Source: Berghia stephanieae | Lineage: Eukaryota; Mollusca; Gastropoda; Nudibranchia; Aeolidiidae | DNA length: 64,000 nt | Direction of reading: 5' to 3' | NCBI GenBank assembly: GCA_034508935.3 | Contig: CM067445.1 | Coordinates: 5,400,791-5,464,790, forward strand | In this document: positions 21,588-33,566 of the stretch, one piece after another | How the letters are laid out: each line of letters begins with the position of its first letter | Position numbering within the stretch: position 1 is the stretch's first letter | Notes under the pieces: generated by a model | What the model saw: only the letters and a program-made list of their open reading frames with translations | Databases searched by the model: none | Told to the model about the DNA's origin: nothing | Position numbers and translations under genes: made by a program

Positions 21588-22121
21588 TAAGTAGGAGTGA
21601 AATATCTGTTCAATGTTACAGTTATCGTTTAACGTTATAACAAGTGTAACTAAATGACAAATTGCCATATTTATGGACAATAAAGATCTATTATTATTAT
21701 TATTATTTATATATTATTTTTCTTCTTTCTCTAGCCAAGATTTATTTTTCTTCACAAATCATCAAAAAATGAAACTTTAAAAACCCATAACTGATAAAAA
21801 TTTATTTTCCAATTTTGATAAATAAATTGATATTTTCCATGGTTTGGGAAGTCACATGTGGCTTTGTAATTTAATTTTTGCTATTTGTATGACGAAATTT
21901 AGTTTGGGATACCTAATAAAATGCACACGGAAAAAAAATCATCTCTCAAACCAAAAAAAAAAGGAACCATACATTCAACTGCGTCCCTCTCAGCTAAGTA
22001 TCCCTGCTTGGGACCAGGAAAAAAACCTGGTCAACACCAAATCAGGCAGAGCAAAGAGGAGAGCAATGTGGAGAGGGAAAACAGATAAAGGCGGGTGGAA
22101 AACATAGCAATGGTGACCCAC
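21304..22121. other. Gene-free stretch with simple repeats
   Basis: Holds a (GA)n run at 21547-21584. At 21640-21712 is a short LINE-like 3' end, GGACAATAAAGATCTATT followed by ATT units, matching one at 51920. Otherwise AT-rich sequence with no recognised gene. Confidence 0.6.
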
Positions 22122-22405
22122 CTTGGAAGGTCAAAAGACCCCAACAGAGACAGACCTCTCCTGTTCACCCATCTTGGAAGGTCAAAAGACCCCATCCAAA
22201 CACAGAGACCTCTCCTCTTCACCCACCTTGGAAGGTCAAAAGACCCCACCCAAACATAGAAAGAGACCTCTCCTCTCCACCCATCTTGGAAGGTCAAAAG
22301 ACCCCATCCAAACACAGAAAGAGACCTCTCCTCTCCACCCAACTTGGAAGGTCAAAAGACCCCACTCAAACACAGACAGAGACCTCTCCTCTCACCTTGG
22401 GAGGT
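22122..22405 (+). repeat. Minisatellite, unit 51-59 bp, about 5-6 units
   Basis: CTTGGAAGGTCAAAAGACCC recurs at 22122, 22173, 22227, 22284 and 22343, with CCTTGGGAGGTC near 22395. Unit length varies because the AAACACAGAAAGAGACC part expands. Confidence 0.88.
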
Positions 22406-22408
22406 CAA

Positions 22409-22875
22409 TTTGTTTGTAAGGGTTTTACGGCGCTTGCAACACATTTAGCTCATATCAGCGCCAGTAAAAAGGAAGTAAATGGGATAGTAAAATGTTCCAG
22501 AGTTACAATTAAAGCACACCATCAAAGTACTTAGTTTGAGATCACTAAAAGTCTCATCCAGTCACAAACACAGGTCCCAACTAAGAGGGATACACTCAAA
22601 TGTTTACATATATAGATAACATGTAAACAAAACATAATACATAACATAACAGAGAGATGATTTACGAAAAAAATATCATCTCCCAAAACTCTTAACTATA
22701 CATTTGACTGTTTCCCTCCCAGCTAGGGTATCCGGCCAGGGCCTGGACAAAACCAAGACATTCCAAGACAAAGACGGAAAGCATGTTGGAAAAACAGATA
22801 TATTTAAGTATAAGGAGATAGAAGACACAATAAGTGCCTCCATGTCCATTATGGGAGGTCAGGAACTCCACCCAG
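22409..22875 (-). repeat. Retroposon family B inserted in the minisatellite
   Basis: Flanked by TTGGGAGGTCAA and TTGGGAAGTCAA, a 12-bp duplication with one change, both derived from the minisatellite unit. Confidence 0.83.
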
Positions 22876-22917
22876 TTGGGAAGTCAAAAGATTCCACCCT
22901 GTTTACCTCATTCAAAG

Positions 22918-23755
22918 GTGCAGCTATGTGGTCTAGTATGACACTCTTTTGGATTGGGAAGCCTCCGGTTCGAGCATCGCTCAGTGCAAAGTTCAGTCCT
23001 TGGAGAAGGCTCTTTACTCACATTCTCTCACCGTACTCGGTGTAAAATAAGTACCTGGCCATTACCAGAGTTGTCTCTGTCTGAAAAAATTGTAATATCA
23101 CCCAACAGGCGACATGTCCCGTCCTACATGTTAAATGTTGCTCTTGGCCAGGGACCCCTTGTTTGTTTGTTTGTTTGTTTTTAAGGGTTTTACAGCGCTT
23201 GCAACACATTTAGGTTATATCAGCGCCAGTAAAAAGGAAGAAAATGGGATAGTAAAAAGTTATAGAATTACAATTAAAGCACCCAAGAAAAAGTAAGACA
23301 AAGGGGAACTGAGAACAAATAGGGATCAGATGTAGATTCCAAGAGCATACCACCAATGTACTTAGTTTGAAATCACCTAGAAGTCTCATCCAGACACAAG
23401 CACACAATCCAACAAAGAGGAATACACTCAAATGCTTACATTATACATTCAAAATAAAAATAATAATACATAACAGAGAGATGATTTACAAGGAAAAAAA
23501 TATCATCTCCCAAAACAATAACTATGCATTTGACTGTTTCCCTCCCAGCTAGGACTCCGGCCAGAGCCAGGACAAAACCAAGTAATCTCATTCCAAGACA
23601 AAGACAGAAAGCATGTTGGAAAACAGATATAAGGGGATAGAAGACACAGTATGTACCTCCCTGCCCGCTATGGGAGGTCAGGATCCCCACCCAGGGACCC
23701 CTTGTAAAGCGCTATGAACACGTTTAGAGGATATTGTGCTATATAAAGCTCAATT
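22918..23755 (+). repeat. SINE family A split by family B
   Basis: The head and body run from 22918 to 23161. After the inserted element the tail resumes at 23694 with GGGACCCCTTGTAAAGCGC and ends in AAGCTCAATTTTT. Confidence 0.88.
23162..23693 (-). repeat. Retroposon family B, reference-quality copy
   Basis: 532 bp, flanked by the perfect 11-bp duplication GGGACCCCTTG (23151-23161, 23694-23704). Insertion into a known SINE fixes both ends. The (TTTG)n at the left is the complement of the 3' tail. Confidence 0.93.
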
Positions 23756-24428
23756 TTTTTTTTAAATTAAAAAAAAAGGTATTTTAAATATTCTAAGAAG
23801 GCTCATTGAATTTGTTGTAGACACATTTTCATGTATTTATTTTATTATAAATCTTTTTTCAAACAGGAACATGTTTTGTTATGTAGATGCGGAAATGCAC
23901 AATATAAACTTCGTGTAAATGACAGACCACAGATTTCAGGTCGAAGATGTGGAAACGACGAACGATACATCACGGATGGCTAACGATGAATTTGGATAAT
24001 GAACACTGCACACCCACACAAGTATATATTTATCATTTTGTATTAGAAATAATAATAGTAGTAGTAGTAATAATAATAATAATAATAATAATAATATTAT
24101 AAACTAATAATAATAATAGAAAACAGATATAAGGGGATAGAAGACACAGTATGTACCCCCCTGCCCGCTATGGGAGGTCGGATCCCCACCCAGGATACTC
24201 CTATGCACAACACTGCCATGACCCAAAACAGCAGTGTGTTTGGACTATTATATAATATAATCTAGATTAAGAGTTTCTCTGTTCCTTCTTGTAATTTGCT
24301 AGTAACAAAGTCATAATCGTGGGACATGCGAGGGTCATTTCTATACACATAAAAACTCCAATTTTATTCTTAAAAATTTGTTCTCCAGGTTGACAAATAG
24401 AGACATTCCCGATTTTATCAGGACAGTT
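23755..24428. other. No gene seen; microsatellite and family B scrap
   Basis: Holds an imperfect (AAT/AGT)n at about 24045-24117 and a minus-strand 5' fragment of family B at 24118-24196. The rest is AT-rich and unrecognised. Confidence 0.55.
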
Positions 24429-24915
24429 TTTGTTTGTATTTAAGGGTTTTGCAGCACTTGCGACACGTTTAGGTCATTTCAGCGCCAGTAAAAAGAAAGA
24501 AGATGGGACAGTAAAAAAGTCATAGACTAACAATTAAAAGCACACAAGAAAATTAAGACAAAGGGAAATGGCACAAATAGGGAACAGATGCAGATTCCAA
24601 GAGCACACTATCATTGTGCATGGTTTGAGATCACCTAAAAGTCTCATCCTGACACAAACACAATGAAGAAAACACTCAAATGTTTACAAATCATATTTTC
24701 GAAAAAAAAAAAAAAAGAAAAAATAGTTCAATACTATACATATTATCATCTCCCAAAACTATAACCATACATTCAACTGTTTCCCTCCCAACCAAGGACT
24801 CCGGCCACGATCAGGACAAAACTTAGTAATCTCATTCCAAGACAAAGACAGAAAGCAATTGAAAAACAGATACAAGGGGGTAGAAGACACAGCAAGTACC
24901 TCCCTGCCCACCAAG
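24429..24915 (-). repeat. Retroposon family B
   Basis: Target duplication TATCAGGACAGTT at 24416-24428 and 24916-24928. Slightly shorter because of internal deletions. Confidence 0.88.
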
Positions 24916-25014
24916 TATCAGGACAGTTGGCCGCTATGCTATATTAAGTTGACAAATAAAAACTTTTTATAGATGGGTAAGTCACAAAATCAAACACTGA
25001 CAAAACTAAAATGT

Positions 25015-25530
25015 TTTGTTTTTGTTTTTAAGGTTTTTACGGCGCTTGCAACACATTAAGGTCATATCAGCGCCAGTAAAAAGGAAAAAAATGGGATAGT
25101 AAAAAGTTCTAGAATTACAATTAAAGCATCCAAGAAAAAGTAAGACATAGGGAACTGGGAACAAATAGGGATCAGATGTAGATTCCAAGAGCACACCACC
25201 AATGCACTTAGTTTGAGATCACCTATAAGTCTCATCCAGACACAAGCACAAAATCCAACAAAGAGGAATACACTCAAATGCTTGCATTATACATTAAAAA
25301 TAACAGATAACAGAGAGATGATTTACAAGGAATAAAATATCATCTCCCAAAACAATAACTATGCATTTGACTGTTTCCCTCCCAGTCAAGGACTCCGGCC
25401 AGGGTCGGGACAAAACCGAGCAATCTCACACCAAGACAAAGACAGAAAGCAAGTTGGAAAACAGATATACGGGATAGAAGACACGGTAAGTACCTCCCTG
25501 CCCACTGTGGAGGTAGGGAACCCCACCCAG
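25015..25530 (-). repeat. Retroposon family B
   Basis: Target duplication AAACTAAAATGT at 25003-25014 and 25531-25542. Confidence 0.9.
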
Positions 25531-25614
25531 AAACTAAAATGTCATTCCAGAAGATAATGAATGTCGTGTTTAAAGTAAAAAGTTTTCTACAAAATCTCAT
25601 TCTCAGGTATATGT

Positions 25615-25975
25615 AAATTTTGCTGCTCGAAGCTCGAAGAAATTAATGTCAAACTGAATGTTAACAATGCCACATGACAGATTATCTCATTCGTCTGTAG
25701 TGTTCCATTCATCCTGTTTTGCTGATAAAGGGGAAACCCAAAACATCCTCATTATTTGTTTTCATTTATTAAATTGAAGCTTACATTCAATTTCACATTG
25801 TTATTTATTTCTCATTTATAGTACAATACAATGGATATAATATCCTGTTTTGCTGATAAAGGGTAAACCTAAAACATCCTCATTATCTGTTTTCATTTAT
25901 TAAATTGAAGCTTACATTCAATTTCACATTGTTATTTATTTCTCATTTATAGTACAATACAATGGATATAACATA
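25615..25975 (+). repeat. Family F fragment with a tandem duplication
   Basis: A block from ATCCTGTTTTGCTGATAAAG to TACAATGGATATAA is repeated at about 25710-25842 and 25843-25973. Each block carries a CTGATAA...AAAACATCC hammerhead-like motif. Confidence 0.65.
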
Positions 25976-26141
25976 AGAGAGATGCCAACTTTAAAAAATC
26001 AGAAATGTGTACATTGATAGAAAACAAACAATTAATTTGCTCCCAAAAGTATTATCTAATCCAGCGCAGTCACCATTTCATGAAAATACAAACGAAAGAG
26101 TGAAAATGGAGAGGCTTCGTATAAGAACAAAACGGACAATG

Positions 26142-26168
26142 GGCGTTTCGGTACAAACCCTTTGTCAA
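26142..26168 (-). other. Hammerhead-like core, variant
   Basis: Minus strand reads TTGACAA, a GG...CC hairpin and GAAACGCCC, in a relative of the sequence at 8515-8620. Core positions 3 and 8 are U and A instead of C and G. Confidence 0.4.
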
Positions 26169-26513
26169 CACAACAATACACAAATTAATGTGGAAAACAA
26201 ATAAAATAAAATGCAATGCATGTTAGTATTTTCAAGATCACAGGCTTCAGGCGGCGGCTCCTACCGTTTTCACCACTTCATGAATAACACTGACCACCAC
26301 CGTCCATTCCTAGTGTCATGACATTGTATAAATACTGTGCTAACCCCGTGCTAATACAAGGAAAATAGCACTTGGTATAAAAAAGGAAATTTAAAAGATT
26401 TTTCGCATTGGTACGATTATTGGTAAAAAAATTAAATTTTCCTAATAGTTGGCATCTCAAATATAAAGAATAGCAGGCAGAAACAATATAGTTTTTTATT
26501 TAAATTCTTCTAC

Positions 26514-26702
26514 ATTTCATAGAAATATAAAATGGGATTGGGAGTGGGGAACTGTGACACAAACACACAGCATCTATGATTTCCATCAATTTATTTCAAG
26601 TGTGTATTTCATAGAAATATAAAATGGGATTGGGAGTGGGGGAACTGTGACACAAACACACAGCATCTATGATTTCCATCAATTTATATTCAAGTGTGTT
26701 TG
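26514..26702 (+). repeat. Two-copy direct tandem repeat, about 95 bp
   Basis: CATAGAAATATAAAATGGG through CATCAATTTATTTCAAGTG is repeated immediately with only small indels. No family recognised. Confidence 0.85.
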
Positions 26703-27294
26703 TAATCAGTGTTCTACTGTAATTTGATTGGTCAAATAAAACATTGACAATAACAAAAAAAAAGAAACCAATGAAGCTGATCTATATATTTACAGTTCTT
26801 TCCTGCCTGTTTGATTTTAAAACAGTACACAGGTTTTTTTTTTTTTAAATAATAACTAAAACAATAATGAAATAGTTGAGCTTTCATTATAGAGTAGGCT
26901 ACAGATACGATCAAAATTAAGTACACACCAGACCTGCCAACCCCTCATATTCCAAACGTGGAATCAGAAGCTCAGAAAATAGGAATTTGAGACCAAAAAA
27001 AAAATAGACGTTTCTTAACAATGGATAATTCTGTATCAAAATAATGACCACCAACTTTGCCACACAAAGATAGTATTTGGCACAGCTGGCAAAACTACAT
27101 GTCACATGTGTTAGGTAATGAAATGGGGAAGGGGGAAAAGAGTGCAAGTAATTTTCCTACTTAGCTCCCTAGCTCCCTTTTGGCGATCATTAAAAAAAAT
27201 ATTTAAAAATCAGCCCTCCCCCCCCCCCCCCCCCCTCCATTTTTCCTTTTCTTCTTACCATTATCATCATTATTTAAAATCGGAATTTTAGAGA

Positions 27295-27837
27295 TGTTTT
27301 TGTTTTTATTTTGATTTTTGAGGGCTTTACGGCGCTTGCAACACATTTAGGTTATATCAGCGCCAGTAAAAAGGAAGAAAATGAGATAGTAAAAAGTTCT
27401 AGAATTACAATTAAAGCACCCAAGAAAAAGTAAGACAAAGGGGAACTAAGAACAAATAGGGATCAGATGTAGATTCCAAGAGCATACCACCAATGTACTT
27501 AGTTTGAAATCACCTATAAGTCTCATCCGGACACAAGCACAAAATCCAACAAAGAGGAATACACTCAAATGCTTACATTTCATTATAAATTCAAAATAAC
27601 AAATATAATAATACATAACAGAGAGATGATTTAGAAGGAAAAAAATATCTCCCAAAACAATAACTCTGCATTTGACTGTTTCCCTCCCTGCCAAGGACTC
27701 CGACCAGGGTCAGGACAAAACCAAACAATCCCAAACTAAGACAAAGACAGAAAGCAAATTGGAAAACAGCTGTAAGGGGATAGAAGACATGATAAGTACC
27801 TCCCTGCCCACTGTGGAGGTAGGGAACCCCACCCAGT
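27295..27837 (-). repeat. Retroposon family B
   Basis: Target duplication GGAATTTTAGAGA at 27282-27294 and 27838-27850. Confidence 0.9.
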
Positions 27838-27850
27838 GGAATTTTAGAGA

Positions 27851-29149
27851 CAATGGCAGAATAGTGGGAAGGTACAGTGAAAATAGGAATGATTTCGCCC
27901 AAAAGCGAAAAGGTTGGCAGATATGTATACACATTTAAAATAGTCATCAACTTTTTATTTGGAAAGGTAACATAAGACGGATTGGTTAAGTATTTTATAA
28001 ATATTATTATTATGAACTGTGTCATCATCTTCTTGATTTTTTGTTTATATCTCAACTGTCCTCCACGATACACAAGTGCTCTTTTAACCTTTTTTTTGCC
28101 CCATTATTTTCAAGAAGCACAAAGGGCAAAAATCTTACATTTTCTGTCTTTCTCGACTCATTCCAACTAAAAAAACAAAACAGAACCAAACCTGTCTTTT
28201 GTCGGTTGTTCCAACAAATATTGACAATGCAAAGACCTAATTCAGAAACACGTGGGTGGTCGTGTGGTTGCGTACTTTGAAGCTACTAAAGTAGCAATAC
28301 AATCAAATTTTACCAAACGGATAATTCATTTATTGATGAAACGTCACCAAGTCACTCAGACAGCTAGAAATGAATGATTAAACTATCCATCTGTTAAAAT
28401 TAAGGCAAAATTAAACAGTCTGCCACTTCAATAAGAGGCGCCTGCTTCAACCACACGACCATGAGATTCTAAATTAGATCTTGGCCTTAACTAGTAGATT
28501 TTTGACCAATCAAAAGATAAAATTTGTGACACACCCTCACACGTGCTCGGACAAACATAGTTGGTTGTTTATAAACAGTAACGTGAATGAAATAGACCTC
28601 TCTCTGATCATTGTTATTGTTTTTATACCGCCAAATGGGTGACTAGTTACCACACGATTTTCTCGATCAGATTATAAAGGTTTAAATTTAGACATAGTTT
28701 TATGTGTTAGTTCTATTTATCAAGCTGTAGAACAGTGGGTATTTTACTTAAACACAAACCATCGATAGTTGTAGTTTGATGTGTCTACCAATCACTGCCA
28801 TTATTTACATTATCCGAGAGGCGTGGTTATCTACCTGTCTATTGTCAATGAATTTTGGTACCTCATAAATAATTTATCTCTAAGTTGTTTTTCTGAGTTG
28901 AAAGAAGTCCAGCAAAACAACAAATGTGAATTATTTGCCCTGTATCTCGCTCACAGTTGGTTTCAAAAGTGACAACAGCACGTGCATATCATGGAGTAGG
29001 GAAGTTGAAATAAAAACAAAAATCTTGAACTTGAAGATAATTACACGGTTCATATCACCAAAATCTACATAGCCAATGAGCTTTATGCTATGTTTCAAAG
29101 TATATATGCATACGATTTTAAATGTGTATAGTAACAATTATTTTTTATT
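27851..29149. other. Unique-looking gene-free DNA
   Basis: No exon, SINE head or inverted-repeat element recognised, apart from a diverged relative (28605-28715) of the insertion at 20515. It lies between the converging caspase and PRPS genes and may hold PRPS 3' flanking sequence. Confidence 0.4.
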
Positions 29150-29365
29150 ATGAGCGTATATTGCAATATTCCCTGCATGTCCTGAGAGAGCTTTACAAGA
29201 TGTTCCAACGAAGAATAACACCTATGAAGTGCTCTCACCATTTTTTAAAATTCTCTCGACAGAGACAGCACTTTGGCCAGGTATTCATTTTACACTTTGA
29301 GTACAGTGAGATAATGCGAGTAAAAAGCTTTTTCCAAGGACTCAACTTCACATCAGCCACATACA
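29150..29365 (-). repeat. SINE family A, old copy
   Basis: Recognised from GACAGAGACAGCACTTTGGCC and TTTTTCCAAGGACTCAACTT. The tRNA-like head is lost. Confidence 0.6.
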
Positions 29366-29514
29366 AATTTATAACTTCTTATTTCAGATCGAGTTCTTGT
29401 CCTTCCAGGTGTCTAGAATCACTCAATATCGTTACAACAGGTCTATTTACAATAGAAAAATAATGGCTGGGAAAAACAGGTATTCGAAAAAAAAAAGTCT
29501 CGTCATTGCCGTGC

Positions 29515-29520
29515 TTTATT
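29515..29520 (-). promoter_or_regulatory. Candidate poly(A) signal for the distal PRPS last exon
   Basis: AATAAA on the minus strand, about 570 nt after the stop codon at 30093. No closer canonical hexamer was noticed. Weak evidence on its own. Confidence 0.3.
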
Positions 29521-29695
29521 TTTTTCCAAAGCCGTTAAACTTCAAATCACCATTGTAATGTTTGCTTGATACAAGCTATGATTCAGGTAATCACAAGACC
29601 TAAAAAAGATAAAAAATTCATTGATGTGAAATAACCATTAAAAAATTAGATTAGAAGTTCCAACTCAATTCACTAAGACAAACGATCTGCACAAT

Positions 29696-29815
29696 TTGAC
29701 ATTCTCTCAACTCATATTCATCATTAGTTGTCTTATTCATCCCATTTTGTTGACAAAGGGAAAACCCATAAAACCAACATTATTTGTCTTTGTGAATGAA
29801 ATTGAAGCTCCTACC
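29696..29815 (+). repeat. Family F fragment, diverged
   Basis: CATCCCATTTTGTTGACAAAGG...AAATTGAAGCTCC matches the family F hammerhead-like and terminal blocks with many changes. Confidence 0.5.
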
Positions 29816-30092
29816 TACACTCGAGCAGTTTCCTCTCAACGCTGCAGAACTTTGCAAAAAAAAAGTTTGAGGAAACTGTAGTTCTGGGAAATTGTGTACA
29901 CTGCGATATTTCAATGCATTTGAGGAAACAGTACGAGTGTATTCTAGTTTTTCAATGTTATTACTTAATTCAAAGTAGGAAAGAAAAGAAACAACAGATC
30001 AGCTCCATTCATGTAGGATTATGACAAAATATTATAGTATAGAAAAGTGACATGAATGAATCGTGAGAAGAATCCAGTGACCTTCACCTGGA

Positions 30093-30185
30093 CTACATGG
30101 GAACGTTGCTGAAGAGGTAGGACACAGACTCTCCGTTATGCGTACGTCGTATCGCCTCAGCCAGGATGATGGAGATATCTTGGCA
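30093..30185 (-). CDS. PRPS: PRPS distal alternative last exon
   Basis: Acceptor CTTCCAG directly before 30185; 30 codons and TAG at 30093-30095. Reads [14 protein letters not shown], then [16 protein letters not shown], matching human residues 289-318. It keeps S308, S310 and F313 (human numbering), which line the phosphate/ADP regulatory site in known PRPS structures. It joins in phase 0 to the exon at 45562. It differs from the proximal version at 7 of 30 residues. Intact frame, acceptor and stop all argue that it is used. Confidence 0.9.
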   Translation of the reverse strand, partial: CQDISIILAEAIRRTHNGESVSYLFSNVPM

Positions 30186-30263
30186 CTGGAAGGGGAAAAA
30201 AAAAAGAAGAAAATTTTCAACTGAGATGGTGTTGATAGAACAACAGCTGAATGAAGTGGAAAA

Positions 30264-31302
30264 TGTTTTTGTTTGTTTTTAAGGGTTTTATGGCGCTTGC
30301 AACATTTTAAGGTCATATCAGCGCCAGTAAAAAGGAAGAAAATGGGATAGTTTTGTTTGTTTGTTTTTAAGGGTTTTACGCACTTACAACACATTTAGGT
30401 TATTTCAGCGCCAGTAAAAAGGAAGAATATGGGATAGTAAAATGTTTTAGAATTAAAATAAAAACACCCAAGAAAAGGTAAGGAAAAGGGAATGGTACAA
30501 ATAAGGAATTGGAGTAGATTCCAAGAGCATACCATCAATGTACTTAGTTTGAGAACACCTAAAAGTCACATCCAGACACAAGCACAGGTCTCTGCTAAGA
30601 GGAATACACTCAAATGCTTACATTATACATTCAAAACAACAAATATAATAATACATAACAGAGAGATGATTTACAAGGAAAAAAAATCATCTCCCAAAAC
30701 AATAACTAGGCATTTGACTGTTTCCCTCTCGGCCAGGGCCAGGAAAAAAACCAAGTAATCTCATTCCAAGTTTTGTTGTTTTTAAGGGATTTACAGTGCT
30801 TGCAACAAGTTAAGGTCATATCAGCGCCAGTAAAAAGGAAGAAAATGGGATAGTTGTAATTTATAGAACTACAATTAAAGTACCCAAGAAAAAAGTAAGA
30901 CAAAGGAGAACTGGATCAAATAGGGAACAGATGTAGATTCCAAAAGCACACTATAGAAGTACTGAGTTTGAGATCACCTACAAGTCTTAACCAGTCACAA
31001 GCACAGGTCCCCACTAAGAGGAATACACTCAAATATTTACAAATCATATATAATATGCAAACAAAACATAATACATTACATAACAGAGAGATGATTTACA
31101 AGGAAAAAAATATCATCTCCTAAAACTAACTACACATTTGACTGTTTCCCATTCACCAAGGGTATCCGGTCAGGGCCAGGACAAAACCAAGTAATCTCAT
31201 TCCAAGACAAAGACAGAAAGCTAGTTGGAAAACAGATATAGGGGCATAGAAGAGACAGTAAGTACCTCCCTGCCCATTATGGGAGGTAGGAACCCCACCC
31301 AG
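30264..31302 (-). repeat. Chain of three family B copies
   Basis: Starts at 30264 (85 bp, cut at GGGATAG), about 30349 (cut at CATTCCAAG) and 30771 (complete to 31302). Each new copy begins with its tail inside the previous one. The 5' remainders of the first two are not found after 31302, so this is not simple nesting. Confidence 0.75.
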
Positions 31303-31612
31303 TAACCGGTAGAAAATGCGAAGATAAAAAATCTCACCATCACATTGTTCCAATTAAGCAGTTACTCCAATTACTAGATTTGACTGTATTTAAGTAAAAA
31401 TAAACACTCTCACAATATATTTATCCATGTCACAAACGAACTTTATTGAAAATTAGATTGTGTAATTATGGCACCAAAAAACTAAAAAATTGTTTTAAAA
31501 ATATATATCAAAAGAAAATAATTAACATTATGAACTGAACATCATTAGATAAAATAAAATATAATAAATATTGCATAGTGGTGATGATGGTGGTGATAAT
31601 AATAATAATAAT

Positions 31613-31653
<41 letters not shown>

Positions 31654-31695
31654 ACAACAACAACAACACAACAACAACAACAACAACAACAACAA

Positions 31696-31734
<39 letters not shown>

Positions 31735-31839
31735 TGATAAATAATATTAATAATAATAACAACAATAACAATAATACTAATTGATGGAAGTAAGTGGATC
31801 CACGAAAATACCAAAAACAATATGATCGGCAAGCTCTGT
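31303..31839 (+). repeat. Compound (AAC)n / (AAT)n microsatellite with flanks
   Basis: The run is at about 31596-31772 and alternates AAT, AAC and AAT blocks. The flanks are AT-rich with no gene. Confidence 0.85.
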
Positions 31840-32376
31840 TTGTTTGTTTTTGTTTTTAAGGGTTTTACGGCGCTTGCAACACATTTAGGTTATATCAGCG
31901 CCAGTAAAAAGGAAGAAAATGGGATAGTAAAAAGTTCTAGAATTACAATTAAACCACCCAAAAAAAAGTAAGACATAGGGGAACTGGGAACAAATAGGGA
32001 TCAGATGTAGATTCCAAGAGCACACCACCAATGTACTTAGTTTGAGATCACCTAAAAGTCTCATCCAGACACAAGCACAGGTCCCAACTAAGAGGAATAC
32101 ACTCAAATGTTTACCAATCATATAATATAATTTGTAAACTAAACATAATACAATGCATAACAGAGAGATGATTTACAAGAAAAAAAAAATCATCTCCCAA
32201 AACTATATACATTCGACTGTTTCCCTCCCAGCCAAGGAGCTCCGGCAAGGATCAGGACAAAACTAAGTAATCTCATTCCACGACAAAGACAGGAAACAAT
32301 TGGAAAACGGGTATGGGGATAGAAGACATAGCATGTACCTCCGTGCCCACTATGGGAGGCCAGGATACCCATCCAG
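31840..32376 (-). repeat. Retroposon family B
   Basis: Target duplication GGCAAGCTCTGT at 31828-31839 and 32377-32388. Full length. Confidence 0.9.
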
Positions 32377-32619
32377 GGCAAGCTCTGTCATGTCCAGCAC
32401 ATTTGAGTATTTAAAACCAATTTCTACTGAACATTCATAGCGTGTTGGTTCATTCACTGACGGTAGCAAAGAAATTACAATTACTATTTGGATAACGATG
32501 AGATGGATACAAATTTGATGTTTCATCCATTTCAAATCACTGCTAATTTAATATTAGATTTTTGACCAATCAAAACATAGGATTAGACACTCTAAAGTCC
32601 ACTCAGACAAACATAGCCA

Positions 32620-33172
32620 AGTTTCCCACTACAAGTCATGATTATGTCCCTTCTCACTACAAGTCATGTTATGTCCTTTTCACTACAAGTCATGGTTATG
32701 TCTCTTCCCACTACAAGTCATGGTTATGTCCCTTCTCACTACAAGTCATGGTTATATCCCTTCCCACTACAAGTCATGGTTATGTCCCTTCCCACTACAA
32801 GTCATGGTCATGTCCCTTTTCACTACAAGTCATGCTTATGTCCCTTCCCACTACAAGTCATGGTTATGTCCCTTCGCACTACAAGTCATAGTTATGTCCC
32901 TTCCCACTACACTACAAGTCATGGTTATGTCCCTTCTCACTACATGTCATGGTTATATCCCTTCTCACTACAATTCATGGTTATGTCCCTTCCCACTACA
33001 AGTCATGGATATGTCCCTTTTCACTACAAGTCATGGTTATGTCCCTTCCCACTACAAGTCATGATTATGTCCCTTTTCACTACAAATCATGGTTATGTCC
33101 CTTCCCATTACAAGTCATGGTTATGTCCCTTCCCACTACAAGTCATGGTTATGTCCCTTCCCACTACAATGG
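32620..33172 (+). repeat. 28-bp minisatellite, about 20 units
   Basis: The unit is TCATGGTTATGTCCC plus TTCCCACTACAAG, with variants at a few positions. All three forward frames stay open for long stretches, giving artefact proteins. It ends about 230 bp from the stop of the proximal PRPS last exon, so it lies just past that exon's expected 3' end. Confidence 0.93.
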
Positions 33173-33268
33173 TTTATTTCACATTATCCAAGTGAAAGAA
33201 ACAGATGAAAAAAGAATATTTTCCTGAGTTTTTTTTACAAATAATTTGATATATCGAAGTCCAAGAAG

Positions 33269-33274
33269 TTTATT
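33269..33274 (-). promoter_or_regulatory. Candidate poly(A) signal for the proximal PRPS last exon
   Basis: AATAAA on the minus strand, 129 nt after the stop codon at 33403. The spacing is reasonable for a short 3' UTR. Confidence 0.45.
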
Positions 33275-33402
33275 TTGTTTTGCTGATAAAGCCCAAGAAG
33301 TGGACAGATCTACAAACGTTAGAAAAACATTTTGTCACAGTCCCAAAGCTTTGCTATCCATTCAAGTTTGTTTTGTTTTTTAATCGTTTGTTGTTTTTTT
33401 TT

Positions 33403-33495
33403 TCACATGGGCACATGAGCAAACAGAAAAGAAACAGATTCTCCATTGTGCGTCCTCCTGACTGCCTCAGCCAGTATCATTGAAATGTCCATGCT
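33403..33495 (-). CDS. PRPS: PRPS proximal alternative last exon
   Basis: Acceptor TTTTTCCAG directly before 33495; 30 codons and TGA at 33403-33405. Reads [14 protein letters not shown], then [16 protein letters not shown], again human residues 289-318. Same length, phase and end point as the distal exon, 23 of 30 residues identical, but codons have drifted widely, so the duplication is old. Differences cluster at 289-290 and around 311-315, beside the regulatory phosphate site. A SINE A copy starts 71 bp upstream of its acceptor. Confidence 0.9.
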   Translation of the reverse strand, partial: SMDISMILAEAVRRTHNGESVSFLFAHVPM

Positions 33496-33566
33496 CTGGA
33501 AAAAGGAAGAAAAAAAAAAGTATCAATTTATCAATCAAGCAATCAATAAAAATTGTATTAGTATTG

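Noticed and set aside
23436-23690. Recurring frame with LTSHSGQGGTYCVFYP across many sites
   Set aside because: It belongs to retroposon family B, is broken differently in each copy and has no codon-like conservation.
32620-33172. CRISPR-like array (28-bp repeats)
   Set aside because: There are no unique spacers between units; it is a head-to-tail minisatellite in an animal genome.
32562-33227. Several long frames rich in MVMSLPTTSHGYVPSHYKSW
   Set aside because: All are shifted readings of the 28-bp minisatellite.
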